Origin: Caldifarciminota bacterium UBA6260
Lineage (GTDB): Bacteria; Hydrothermota; 32-111
Direction of reading: 5' to 3'
DNA: 64,000 bases
Assembly: GCA_002441125.1 (NCBI GenBank)
Contig: DJVI01000008.1
Span: forward strand, 1-64,000
Position numbers and translations under genes: made by a program. Within the stretch, counting starts at the first letter, position 1, and every line of letters starts with the position of its first letter. Of this stretch, positions 1 to 7,409 are shown in pieces. Under the pieces are notes generated by a model, which worked only from the letters and a program-made list of their open reading frames with translations, was not told where the DNA came from and did not search any database.

Positions 1-149
1 TTTACCTCTTCAACCTTAGGTTGAGTGAAAGCTGGAGGGACTCCAAAGTCAGGAGTTTGGAAAGGTTGAGTAGCAGGTTTTTGTTGTTGAGGCTGAGCGA
101 AAGGATTAACGAAAGGTTCTTCCTTTTTTACCTCTTCAACCTTAGGTTG
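1..149. repeat. 23-base direct repeat inside the zinc-ribbon gene
   Basis: The same 23 bases occur at 1-23 and 127-149. On the minus strand they encode the phrase QPKVEEVK, in the low-complexity Pro/Gln/Glu tail. It looks like internal duplication of a linker and not a mobile or regulatory repeat. More copies may lie beyond the window edge. Confidence 0.8.
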
Positions 150-506
150 TGATTCCTTTTTTGCAAATGGAATTTCCTCAACTTCACTTGAGAATTTTCC
201 AAACTGATCCATATCTGGAAAAGTTGGCATCTCTTCTTCAACTTTTGTTTCCTGAAACTCTGGTGTAATAGAAGTATCTCCAAATCTTGGTTTTTCGAAA
301 GTTTCTTCTATTTTTTCTTCACTTTTTGTTTCAACTGGAGCTGATATATTTTCATCTGCAACTTCTGTCATTGGAATATCTATGGGTTCAACATATATAC
401 CAAAAATATTTTTACAGTTTGGACATCTTATAGGAGCACCACCAATTGGAATATACATCTCATCGATTTCATATTTTTTATGACATTTTGGACATTCAAC
501 AATCAT
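1..506 (-). CDS. Zinc-ribbon protein with a long disordered tail (partial, C-terminus outside the window)
   Basis: The frame opens at an ATG at 506 and stays open to the window edge, so about 168 N-terminal residues are visible. The start follows a strong AAAAGGAGAG Shine-Dalgarno sequence. Residues 1-45 form a zinc ribbon: CPKC near residues 5-8 and CPNC near 32-35, like the MJ0042-type finger at the start of many bacterial proteins of unknown role. After this the protein is rich in Glu, Lys, Pro and Gln, with phrases such as QPKVEEVK and NPFAQP, and is probably disordered. In MJ0042 proteins such a tail often leads to a membrane or other C-terminal domain, which cannot be seen here. It is transcribed divergently from the tetR efflux operon. 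The specific function is unknown. Confidence 0.8.
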   Translation of the reverse strand, partial: MIVECPKCHKKYEIDEMYIPIGGAPIRCPNCKNIFGIYVEPIDIPMTEVADENISAPVETKSEEKIEETFEKPRFGDTSITPEFQETKVEEEMPTFPDMDQFGKFSSEVEEIPFAKKESQPKVEEVKKEEPFVNPFAQPQQQKPATQPFQTPDFGVPPAFTQPKVEEV

Positions 507-530
507 ATCTCTCCTTTTTTGTTATTTTTT

Positions 531-558
531 AGTATAATAAAATAATACAAAATTTCAA
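531..558 (-). promoter_or_regulatory. Sigma-70-like promoter for the zinc-ribbon gene
   Basis: On the minus strand, TTGAAA (558-553) is followed by a 16-base spacer and TATACT (536-531). The predicted start near 524 would give a leader of about 18 bases that includes the Shine-Dalgarno sequence. It lies back to back with the tetR promoter. Confidence 0.6.
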
Positions 559-580
559 TAGAAATTTTTTAAAAAAACCC

Positions 581-609
581 TTGACTGACTGGTCAGTTTT
601 GGTTATATT
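581..609 (+). promoter_or_regulatory. Promoter of the efflux operon with TetR-type operator in the spacer
   Basis: TTGACT (581-586), a 17-base spacer and TATATT (604-609) form a good sigma-70-like promoter. The spacer holds an imperfect palindrome at 585-598 with 6-base arms ACTGAC and GTCAGT around TG. This is the kind of operator that TetR-family efflux repressors bind. A protein bound here would block the polymerase, so the operon is probably autorepressed. The start codon at 616 lies 7 bases after the -10 box, so the transcript may begin at the ATG. Confidence 0.75.
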
Positions 610-615
610 AAAAAA

Positions 616-1194
616 ATGGATAAGAAAAATAAAATTCTTGAAGCTTCTTTAGAACTTTTCGGGAAGAAAGGTTACTTTGAAACTGATATTGAGAGTATTG
701 CAAAAAGAGCTGATGTTGGAAAAGGAACAATATACTTGTATTTTAAAAACAAAAAAGACCTTTTCATATCAACTATAAATTATGCTCTCAACAACTGTAA
801 TGAGGAGATTTTAAAATCTGTTGAAAAGGTAGATACTCCTTCTTTGAAAGTTGAAAGATATATGGAAACTTTTTTTAACATAATGTTGGGAAATGTTTCA
901 AAGATAAAATTTTTCACAATGAACAATATCAACTCAAACAACCAGATCTCTGATTTCTCAAAAAATATAGATAAAAAGATTGTTATTAAAAGGTTTCAGA
1001 TACTGAAGGATATAATAGAAGAAGGAATAGAAAAAAAAGAGTTCAAAGATTTTAACAGTGAAATAATGACTATGATGATAGTAGGCTTGATCCATATGGA
1101 GATTTCAAGGGTGATATTTTTTGAAACTCAGATTGATCAAAAAAGGATTAAATATTTAAAGGATAATGTTATAAAAATTTTAAGTAAGGAGTGA
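616..1194 (+). CDS. TetR/AcrR-family transcriptional repressor
   Basis: This 192-residue protein has a TetR helix-turn-helix at residues 4-50: ILEASLELFGKKGYFETDI, then the recognition segment VGKGTIYLYFKNKKDLF. The remainder is the helical ligand-binding and dimer domain, which varies between family members. As first gene of the TolC/MFP/RND operon, with a TetR-type palindrome in its own promoter, it most likely represses the exporter and releases DNA when it binds a pump substrate. The inducer cannot be told from sequence. No Shine-Dalgarno sequence precedes the ATG, and translation from a leaderless mRNA is likely. The gene overlaps the Shine-Dalgarno region of tolC. The family is certain; the target is inferred from position. 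Confidence 0.92.
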   Translation: MDKKNKILEASLELFGKKGYFETDIESIAKRADVGKGTIYLYFKNKKDLFISTINYALNNCNEEILKSVEKVDTPSLKVERYMETFFNIMLGNVSKIKFFTMNNINSNNQISDFSKNIDKKIVIKRFQILKDIIEEGIEKKEFKDFNSEIMTMMIVGLIHMEISRVIFFETQIDQKRIKYLKDNVIKILSKE

Positions 1195-1196
1195 AA

Positions 1197-2513
1197 ATGT
1201 ATAAAAAGTTGTTTTTTATCTTTTTCTTTCTATATTTTTCATTTTTGGGAGGGTTGACTCTCGATGAAGCTATAGAAAAAGCTTATAAGGACAATCTTCA
1301 AATAAAAATATATGAGGAGAATGTCAACATAGCAAATGAGGATCTTCTTCTTTCAGTATCAAATTTTCTTCCAAAAGTATCAGCTGCTGGAACTTTTGTT
1401 AGGCTTGATACTGTTCCAACAACTTATGTTAACACAATGTATGGACCTGTGAAGATAAAAGTTGGAGAGCAGAACAACTATTCTTTGGATGTTAAATTAT
1501 CACAACCAATTTTTCTTGGAGGTAAACTCGTTTTAGGTTATTTGGTTTCAAAGGATAAACTCCAAATGTCAAAAAATGATCTTGAAAAAACAAGAAGGGA
1601 TATAAAATTCTCTATAATTCAGATTTACCTTTCAGTAAAACTTTTTGACAGAATGATAGAAGTTAACCAGAAGATGTTACAATCAAAGGATGAACATAAC
1701 AAAGTTACATTATCAAAATACAATCTTGGAACATCGAGTAAATTGGAGAAGTTATCATCAGAGATAGATTTACAGAACAGCAGAATAGAGTTGAACAATC
1801 TTATAAAACAGAGGGATAATCTTTTAAACAGTTTAAAATTTATGCTCGGCATGGATATATCTGACACATTGACTTTAACAGATTCTTTATCTTTCGATAT
1901 TGTTGAAAAATTTGACACTATAAAAATAGATTCTATTTCTAAAAACGATCTTTTGGATAAATGTTTAAAAAATAAAAGTGAACTGAAAAATCTTGAAATT
2001 TCGAAAAGGATGGCAAAGAAGGGAACTCTAATGGGTATGTCCTCATTTTTACCTAATGTGGCATTTTTTACTTCATACAATTATAAAAACTATTATTCTT
2101 ATATTCAGGATTCCACATATTTTGATGGTTCTTACAATCTTGGTCTTTCAATTTCCATGGATATTCTATCAGGTGGAAGTAGGGTTTTAAACATTTTAAA
2201 ATCAAAAAAACAGGAAAAACAGGTAAATATGAGTTATCTACTTTTAAAGGATAAGATTCCTGTTGATCTTGAACTTTTGTTAAGAAATTACGAAAATTCA
2301 AAAGAGAATGTTAAAATGTTTGAAAATACAGTTTCCCTTTCAAAAGAAGCTTACATAACAGCAAACGAACAGTACAATAGAGGTATAATAAGTCAGGTAG
2401 ATTATACTGATGCTGAAACAAAGTATATAAGTGCTCAGGTAGGTTATTTGAAATCTTTATATGATCTAATAGTTAATAAACTTTCAATTTTAAATTATCT
2501 TGGAGTTCTGTAA
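1197..2513 (+). CDS. TolC-family outer-membrane efflux protein
   Basis: An exported protein of 438 residues with an N-terminal signal peptide (MYKKLFFIFFFLYFSFLGG). The mature start TLDEAIEKAYKDN is typical of the OEP/TolC family, and two similar halves (roughly residues 20-215 and 240-430) are rich in long helices. It should form the trimeric channel through the outer membrane for the RND pump encoded two genes downstream. A GTG at 1191 is also in frame, but the ATG at 1197 is chosen because AAGGAG at 1186-1191 lies 5 bases before it. It overlaps or abuts tetR and is 11 bases from the fusion-protein gene, so all are cotranscribed. Confidence 0.9.
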   Translation: MYKKLFFIFFFLYFSFLGGLTLDEAIEKAYKDNLQIKIYEENVNIANEDLLLSVSNFLPKVSAAGTFVRLDTVPTTYVNTMYGPVKIKVGEQNNYSLDVKLSQPIFLGGKLVLGYLVSKDKLQMSKNDLEKTRRDIKFSIIQIYLSVKLFDRMIEVNQKMLQSKDEHNKVTLSKYNLGTSSKLEKLSSEIDLQNSRIELNNLIKQRDNLLNSLKFMLGMDISDTLTLTDSLSFDIVEKFDTIKIDSISKNDLLDKCLKNKSELKNLEISKRMAKKGTLMGMSSFLPNVAFFTSYNYKNYYSYIQDSTYFDGSYNLGLSISMDILSGGSRVLNILKSKKQEKQVNMSYLLLKDKIPVDLELLLRNYENSKENVKMFENTVSLSKEAYITANEQYNRGIISQVDYTDAETKYISAQVGYLKSLYDLIVNKLSILNYLGVL

Positions 2514-2524
2514 GGAGGAAAAAA

Positions 2525-3385
2525 ATGAAAAAATTTTTTGTTGTTTTATCCGTCATTATAGTGATAGTGATACTTGTTCTATTTTCAAAAACGAGAAATA
2601 AACCGATTAAGACCGAAGAGTTTGTTAGAACTGTATCCTATGAAATTGTAAAGAAAGGAGAAATAAAAATATATCAAGATTTTTATGGGAAGATAGAAGG
2701 ATACAAACAGACAGAGGTTTTTCCAGATGTTCCCGGAAGATTTTTAGAGTATAAAGTTTCAGAAGGAGATTATGTAAAGAAAGATCAGGTAATCGCAGAA
2801 CTTGACAGATCTATTCCAGGAGTTTCATTTGAAAAAGCTAAAGTTGTTTCCCCTATAGATGGTACAGTTTATGAACTATCCTTGAACAAGGGAGATTTTG
2901 TTACAAACCAAACTCCAGTCTGCATGATAGTTGATGATGCTAACAAGATAGCTAAGGTAACTGTCTCTTCAGAAATTCTTGGAAAGATAAAAAATGGGAC
3001 TTTAGCTTTTGTTGAGGTTGATGGACAAAAATTTGATGGAAGAGTTGTTAGAGTTTCAAAGTATCCAAACAACTATACAAATCTTGGAAGTGTGGATGTT
3101 TTGTTCTCTGGTAAGGGAAACCTAATAAATAAAGGATGTACCATTAAAATACTTTTGGATAGCAAAGAGAATGTACCTATAGTTCCTTTCGAATCTGTAA
3201 AAAATGAACAGGAAAAAGAGTATGTATTTGTTATGAAGGATGGGACCGCAAACAGAATGGATGTAAAAACAGGTTTAAAAAATGAATCTTTTGTTGAGAT
3301 AATTTCAGGTTTAAACGAAGGTGATACAGTTATCACAACTGGTTCGGATATGGTTAAAAATGGACAAAAAGTAAAGGTAAGGTGA
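2525..3385 (+). CDS. RND membrane fusion (periplasmic adaptor) protein lacking the coiled-coil hairpin
   Basis: A 286-residue HlyD/AcrA-like adaptor with one N-terminal membrane anchor (residues 3-21). The first half of the lipoyl domain ends near AELD at residue 94, and the second half resumes at VVSPIDGTV near residue 107. Usually 60-100 residues of alpha-helical hairpin sit between them; here only about 12 residues do. A beta-barrel domain (about 140-205) and a membrane-proximal domain (about 210-286) follow. The adaptor joins TolC and the RND pump, so the missing hairpin implies a direct pump-TolC contact or a shorter assembly. Hairpin-less adaptors are known, for example BesA of Borrelia. 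The gene lies between tolC and the pump gene with a clear AAGGAGG site. Confidence 0.88.
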   Translation: MKKFFVVLSVIIVIVILVLFSKTRNKPIKTEEFVRTVSYEIVKKGEIKIYQDFYGKIEGYKQTEVFPDVPGRFLEYKVSEGDYVKKDQVIAELDRSIPGVSFEKAKVVSPIDGTVYELSLNKGDFVTNQTPVCMIVDDANKIAKVTVSSEILGKIKNGTLAFVEVDGQKFDGRVVRVSKYPNNYTNLGSVDVLFSGKGNLINKGCTIKILLDSKENVPIVPFESVKNEQEKEYVFVMKDGTANRMDVKTGLKNESFVEIISGLNEGDTVITTGSDMVKNGQKVKVR

Positions 3386-3387
3386 TT

Positions 3388-6300
3388 ATGGTTAAACTAT
3401 CAATAAGAAGACCGATATTTATCTTGGTTGTTTTTGTAGTAATACTTATATTTGGTTTTCTTTCATTTAAAAATCTTTCTCTTGAAATGCTTCCAAACAT
3501 TGAACTCCCACAGATTTCTGTTATAACAATTTACCCGGGAGCGTCAAGTGTTGATGTTGAGGAGCAGATCACTAAAAAAATTGAATCAGCTCTTTCTATG
3601 GTACCGGATGTTACAGAGATCAACTCCAGTTCTATGGAATCCGTCTCCTTTGTTACTGTAACTTTCAACTGGGGTAAAAATCTTGATGCTGCCGCAAACG
3701 ATATCAGAACTCAAATTGAACTTGTTAAAAGTTCTTTACCTGAAGATGCTCAGACACCAACAGTTTTTAAATTTTCAACATCTATGATCCCTGTCGCTAC
3801 AGTTGCAATTATTTTTGAAAATGAGGGTGATGTTGCAAAAATGTATGATTTTACAGAGAAGTTTGTTCTTGATAAAATAAGACAGATAGAGGGAGTTGGA
3901 GCAGTATCTATAACATCTTCAAGCAAGAAAAAGGTGAATGTGAAGGTCAGAATACCTGACATGATAAAGTATAACATTTCACTCTCACAGATAAATTCGA
4001 TGATTTCAGCAAATAATCTGAATATACCTTTGGGAGAGATAAGACAGGGAATAAAGAGTTATTCAACAAGATTACCGGGTGAATATAAATCTGTTGATGA
4101 AATTTCAAAAACTATAGTTGGTTATTCCGGCAGAAATCCTATATACCTTTACAATGTTGCTGATATAGATTTTTCACAAGGAGAGATTGAAGGTGTTGCT
4201 AAAATAAATGGTAAAGAAGGAATAATTGTAGTCATTCAAAAACAGTCTAACGCCAACACTGTTAACATTGTAAAAGAGTTGAACAAAAGGTTAGGTGAAA
4301 TAAAAAATATGTATCCTCAGGGAACTGAAGTCAATGTTGTTTTCGATACTTCAAAACAGATAACAAACTCTATATCAAACCTTTCATCAACTATACTTTA
4401 CGCTTTTATATTTGTAGTAATAATAGTATTTTTGTTTTTAAGAAATATAACTGGAAGTCTAATAATATCACTTTCTTTACCATTTTCACTTATATTTGGA
4501 ATAATATATCTCTATCTTGCTAAATCAACTTTGAATATAATCTCTTTGGTCTCACTTTCAATAGCTCTTGGAATGGTAGTTGATAATTCGATAGTTGTTC
4601 TTGAAAACATTTATAGGCATAAGGATGAAGAAAAAAAAGAAGTAAACAAAGCAGCACTTGATGGCACCAATGAGGTTATAGGAGCTATTTTTGCATCAAC
4701 TTTAACAACTGTTGCGATATTTGTCCCATTACTTTTTATTGAAGGTTTTACTTCATTCCTTTTCAAACAACTCGCTTATACAGTTTCTGTTGTCCTTTTC
4801 GCTTCACTTTTAATCTCTGTTACCTTGACACCTATGTTAAGCTCAAAACTTTTAAAATACAAAGAAAGATTTCTTGAAAAGTTTCATAATTTGACTGAAA
4901 AATGGTTCAACGATTTTGAACAGTTCTATTCTAACCTTTTGTCATACTCTATGAACAACAAAAAATTTGTAATCCTTACTGTGGTTATAATATTTGTTGG
5001 TGTTATTTTCTTATTACCATCGATAAAAACTGAATTTTTCTCTTCTTTTGGAGGTGGCAGAATTAGAGGAACAGTTAACCTTACACCAGGTCTGAGAATC
5101 GAGGTTACAGATAGTGTTATGACCGAAATAGGGAAAAGGATAAAAAATGATTACCCTGATGTTGAAAATTTTGTTTTTTATGCAGGTGGAAGTGGGTCAA
5201 GGATGTTTGGTGGTTCAAGTCAATATTCCTCAACAATCATTATAGCATTTAAAGATGGTCTTTCTATAAGGCAGGTTCAAAGGAACCTTTCATCTTTAAG
5301 AAAACTTATTCAGAGTTATCCTGAAGTTAAAAATGTCGAGATGAGTTCAAATTTCGCGGGAGGTTTCACAAACCAGAAGCAGATAGCTGTTGAAATATAT
5401 GGTGAAGATATTGCAAAAACATTTCAACTTGCAAAAGAACTAAAAAAGATGATCGAAGATGATGGAAGTTTTGTAGATATTTCAATATCAAGAGAAGATG
5501 AGATAGATGATATTTCTATAATCCCTAAAAAAGAGAGTGCATCGATTTTCGGTATGAACAACTATTATCTTATGTTGAGTTTAAGGAATGGAATAAACGG
5601 TAACATTCCATCAGTTTTCAGAAAGGATGGTTACGAGTACGATATAAATGTTTCCTTTGATAAGAAATATTTAAAAAATATAAACAACCTTAAATCTTTA
5701 CCTGTTACAACACCAGCGAATTACAATGTTCCACTCTCTTCAGTTGCTACAGTCAAAATGACAAAACAACCACCAACTATTGAAAGAAAGAATAGAACAA
5801 GATATATAAGTGTTCAGGCAAACCTTAACAATATATCACTTTCTGAAGGAAACAGAAAAGTTAAGAAGATGATTTCCCAGCTTATTATACCTCAGGATAT
5901 AACTATTATCAACAGTGGTGATGTGAAGAGTCAGAGTGAATCCTTCAGAGATCTTTCTATAGCGATACTTATAGGAATAGTACTCGTTTTTCTCGTTATG
6001 GCTGCACAGTTCGAATCTTTTATTGATCCATTCATAATATTTTTCTCTATTCCTTTTGCTTTCACGGGAACCATACTTGCACTTTTTATAACTAACACAA
6101 CATTGTCTATAATGGGATTCGTAGGTATGCTTATGCTTGTTGGAATAGTTGTAAACAACGCAATTGTTCTCGTAAGTTATATGAACCAGCTTAGAGAAGA
6201 AGGTATACAATTATGTGATGCTGTTGCTCTTGCTGGAAAGAGGAGATTGAGACCTGTTCTTATGACAACCTTAACAACTATTTTTGGTTTGGTTCCACTC

Positions 6301-6456
6301 GCTTTAAGTACAAAAGAGGGAGCTGAAATGTGGAGATCTCTTGGAATAGTTGTTATAGGTGGACTCTCATTCTCAACTATTGTGACTTTGATACTTGTCC
6401 CAGTACTTTACGCTATATTTGAGATAAGAATAAGAAGGTCTAAATGCGATGTATAA
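3388..6456 (+). CDS. RND-family efflux pump, HAE-type inner-membrane transporter
   Basis: A protein of 1023 residues, the normal length for an AcrB-like proton-driven drug/metabolite exporter. It has the first membrane helix at residues 10-28, two large periplasmic loops, and a membrane block after each loop. GASSVDVEEQITKKIE follows the first helix, as in the family. The proton-relay helix reads LGMVVDNSIVVLENI: Asp399 is kept, while the neighbouring second Asp of AcrB is Asn, a common variant outside Proteobacteria. The second half has GMLMLVGIVVNNAIVLV. The start is the ATG at 3388 after TAAGG; an in-frame GTG at 3382 overlaps the upstream stop. Substrates are unknown; the operon's TetR control suggests toxic small molecules. 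Confidence 0.93.
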   Translation: MVKLSIRRPIFILVVFVVILIFGFLSFKNLSLEMLPNIELPQISVITIYPGASSVDVEEQITKKIESALSMVPDVTEINSSSMESVSFVTVTFNWGKNLDAAANDIRTQIELVKSSLPEDAQTPTVFKFSTSMIPVATVAIIFENEGDVAKMYDFTEKFVLDKIRQIEGVGAVSITSSSKKKVNVKVRIPDMIKYNISLSQINSMISANNLNIPLGEIRQGIKSYSTRLPGEYKSVDEISKTIVGYSGRNPIYLYNVADIDFSQGEIEGVAKINGKEGIIVVIQKQSNANTVNIVKELNKRLGEIKNMYPQGTEVNVVFDTSKQITNSISNLSSTILYAFIFVVIIVFLFLRNITGSLIISLSLPFSLIFGIIYLYLAKSTLNIISLVSLSIALGMVVDNSIVVLENIYRHKDEEKKEVNKAALDGTNEVIGAIFASTLTTVAIFVPLLFIEGFTSFLFKQLAYTVSVVLFASLLISVTLTPMLSSKLLKYKERFLEKFHNLTEKWFNDFEQFYSNLLSYSMNNKKFVILTVVIIFVGVIFLLPSIKTEFFSSFGGGRIRGTVNLTPGLRIEVTDSVMTEIGKRIKNDYPDVENFVFYAGGSGSRMFGGSSQYSSTIIIAFKDGLSIRQVQRNLSSLRKLIQSYPEVKNVEMSSNFAGGFTNQKQIAVEIYGEDIAKTFQLAKELKKMIEDDGSFVDISISREDEIDDISIIPKKESASIFGMNNYYLMLSLRNGINGNIPSVFRKDGYEYDINVSFDKKYLKNINNLKSLPVTTPANYNVPLSSVATVKMTKQPPTIERKNRTRYISVQANLNNISLSEGNRKVKKMISQLIIPQDITIINSGDVKSQSESFRDLSIAILIGIVLVFLVMAAQFESFIDPFIIFFSIPFAFTGTILALFITNTTLSIMGFVGMLMLVGIVVNNAIVLVSYMNQLREEGIQLCDAVALAGKRRLRPVLMTTLTTIFGLVPLALSTKEGAEMWRSLGIVVIGGLSFSTIVTLILVPVLYAIFEIRIRRSKCDV

Positions 6457-6459
6457 CTG

Positions 6460-6489
6460 TTGACATTTAAAATTTTAGGTATTTAATAA
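6460..6489 (+). promoter_or_regulatory. Promoter of the thiamine operon
   Basis: TTGACA (6460-6465) lies 4 bases after the pump gene's stop. A TA-rich -10 region, TTTAATAAT (6482-6490), follows at a 16-18-base spacing. The transcript would start at about 6494-6497, exactly at the 5' strand of the riboswitch P1 helix. Confidence 0.6.
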
Positions 6490-6493
6490 TATT

Positions 6494-6580
6494 AGGGGAG
6501 CTGCTGTTAGCGGCTGAGAAAACGGTGTAACCGTTGACCCTTTGAACCTGATGCAGATAATTCTGCCGTAGGGAATCTAA
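6494..6580 (+). promoter_or_regulatory. TPP riboswitch (thi box)
   Basis: The stretch shows the conserved THI element: AGGGGAGCTG at the 5' side, GGCTGAGA at 6511-6518, ACCCTTTGAACCTGATGCAG at 6537-6556, and the closing GTAGGGAA at 6568-6575. It folds with a P1 stem between the GGGGAG start and the TAGGGAATCT end. The RNA binds thiamine pyrophosphate and here controls thi4-thiD2E-thiC. A terminator follows directly, so control is by transcription attenuation: high TPP stops the transcript. Confidence 0.95.
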
Positions 6581-6584
6581 AAAA

Positions 6585-6614
6585 GATCAGGTTCAAAAAA
6601 CCTGATTTTTTTTA
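6585..6614 (+). terminator. Riboswitch-controlled intrinsic terminator with competing antiterminator
   Basis: The arms ATCAGGTT (6586-6593) and AACCTGAT (6599-6606) form an 8-base-pair hairpin followed by an eight-T tract (6606-6613). The 5' arm extended to ATCAGGTTC (6586-6594) is also perfectly complementary to GAACCTGAT at 6544-6552, inside the TPP-binding core. The two pairings exclude each other. When TPP holds the core, the terminator forms; without TPP, the core segment can pair with the 5' arm and let polymerase pass. The pairing is directly visible; the switching is inferred. Confidence 0.9.
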
Positions 6615-6629
6615 TTTTAAGGAGGTTTT

Positions 6630-7409
6630 ATGTTAGAGGATCAAAAAATAAGTGAACTTATAATCAAAAATTATTTTGAAAAGTTAAAAAGTAATCTTTC
6701 TTTGGATGTTGCTATAGTTGGAGGTGGTCCATCAGGTCTTGTAGCTGGATACAATCTTGCTAAAGATGGTTTTAAAGTTGCTCTTTTTGAGACAAAACTT
6801 GCACCAGGTGGAGGTATGTGGGGGGGAGGTATGATGTTTAACGAAATAGTGGTTCAAAAGGAAGCTCTGGATGTACTGAAAGATTTCGATGTTGATATTA
6901 AAGATGAAAATGATGGATACTTTATCGTAGATTCTGTCCAAATAACCTCATCTCTTATTTATAAAAGTAGTAAAGCTGGACTAAAAATATTCAATCTTAT
7001 AAAAGTTGTTGATGTTGTTTTAAAAGATGATGCTGTTTGTGGTATTGTCATAAACTGGACTCCAGTTGAATATATGTCTTTACATGTTGATCCTTTGACA
7101 GTTATTTCAAAGAAAGTTTTAGATGCAACAGGACATCCTGCTGAGATAGCATCAGTACTTGTTAAAAAGGCTAACATCAAACTGAATACTCCATCTGGAA
7201 AGATAGAAGGTGAAAGACCGATGAACGCAGAACTCGGAGAAAAGGAAACTGTTGAAAACACAAAAGAGATTTTTAAAAACTTTTATGTTTCAGGTATGGC
7301 TGCCAACGGAGTTTTTGGTGGTTTCAGAATGGGTCCCATATTCGGAGGTATGTTACTTTCAGGTTATAAATCTTACAATTTGATAAAGGAGGAGTTACGG
7401 AAAGGATAA
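6630..7409 (+). CDS. thi4: Thi4-family thiazole synthase, predicted sulfide-dependent
   Basis: This 259-residue enzyme builds the adenylated thiazole precursor of thiamine from NAD and glycine. An FAD/NAD-binding Rossmann motif, VGGGPSG, is at residues 30-36, followed by GGGMWGGGM (60-68) and FGGFRMGPIFGGM near the C-terminus. Eukaryotic Thi4 gives up the sulfur of an active-site Cys and works once. Here that position is His152 (in SLHVDPLT), as in methanogen enzymes that use free sulfide and turn over many times. It is the first gene after the TPP riboswitch, with an AAGGAGG site 4 bases before the ATG. The family is sure; sulfide use is inferred from the His. Confidence 0.93.
   Translation: MLEDQKISELIIKNYFEKLKSNLSLDVAIVGGGPSGLVAGYNLAKDGFKVALFETKLAPGGGMWGGGMMFNEIVVQKEALDVLKDFDVDIKDENDGYFIVDSVQITSSLIYKSSKAGLKIFNLIKVVDVVLKDDAVCGIVINWTPVEYMSLHVDPLTVISKKVLDATGHPAEIASVLVKKANIKLNTPSGKIEGERPMNAELGEKETVENTKEIFKNFYVSGMAANGVFGGFRMGPIFGGMLLSGYKSYNLIKEELRKG

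Noticed and set aside
5836..6210. Antisense open frame inside the RND pump gene
   Set aside because: It lies fully opposite a well-conserved gene, has no ribosome site and its translation is low-complexity. The same holds for other antisense frames in this window.
7370..7409. Programmed -1 frameshift joining thi4 to thiD2E
   Set aside because: The frames are in the right relation, but I see no X-XXY-YYZ slippery heptamer in the overlap. An unusual start codon is simpler, though not proven.
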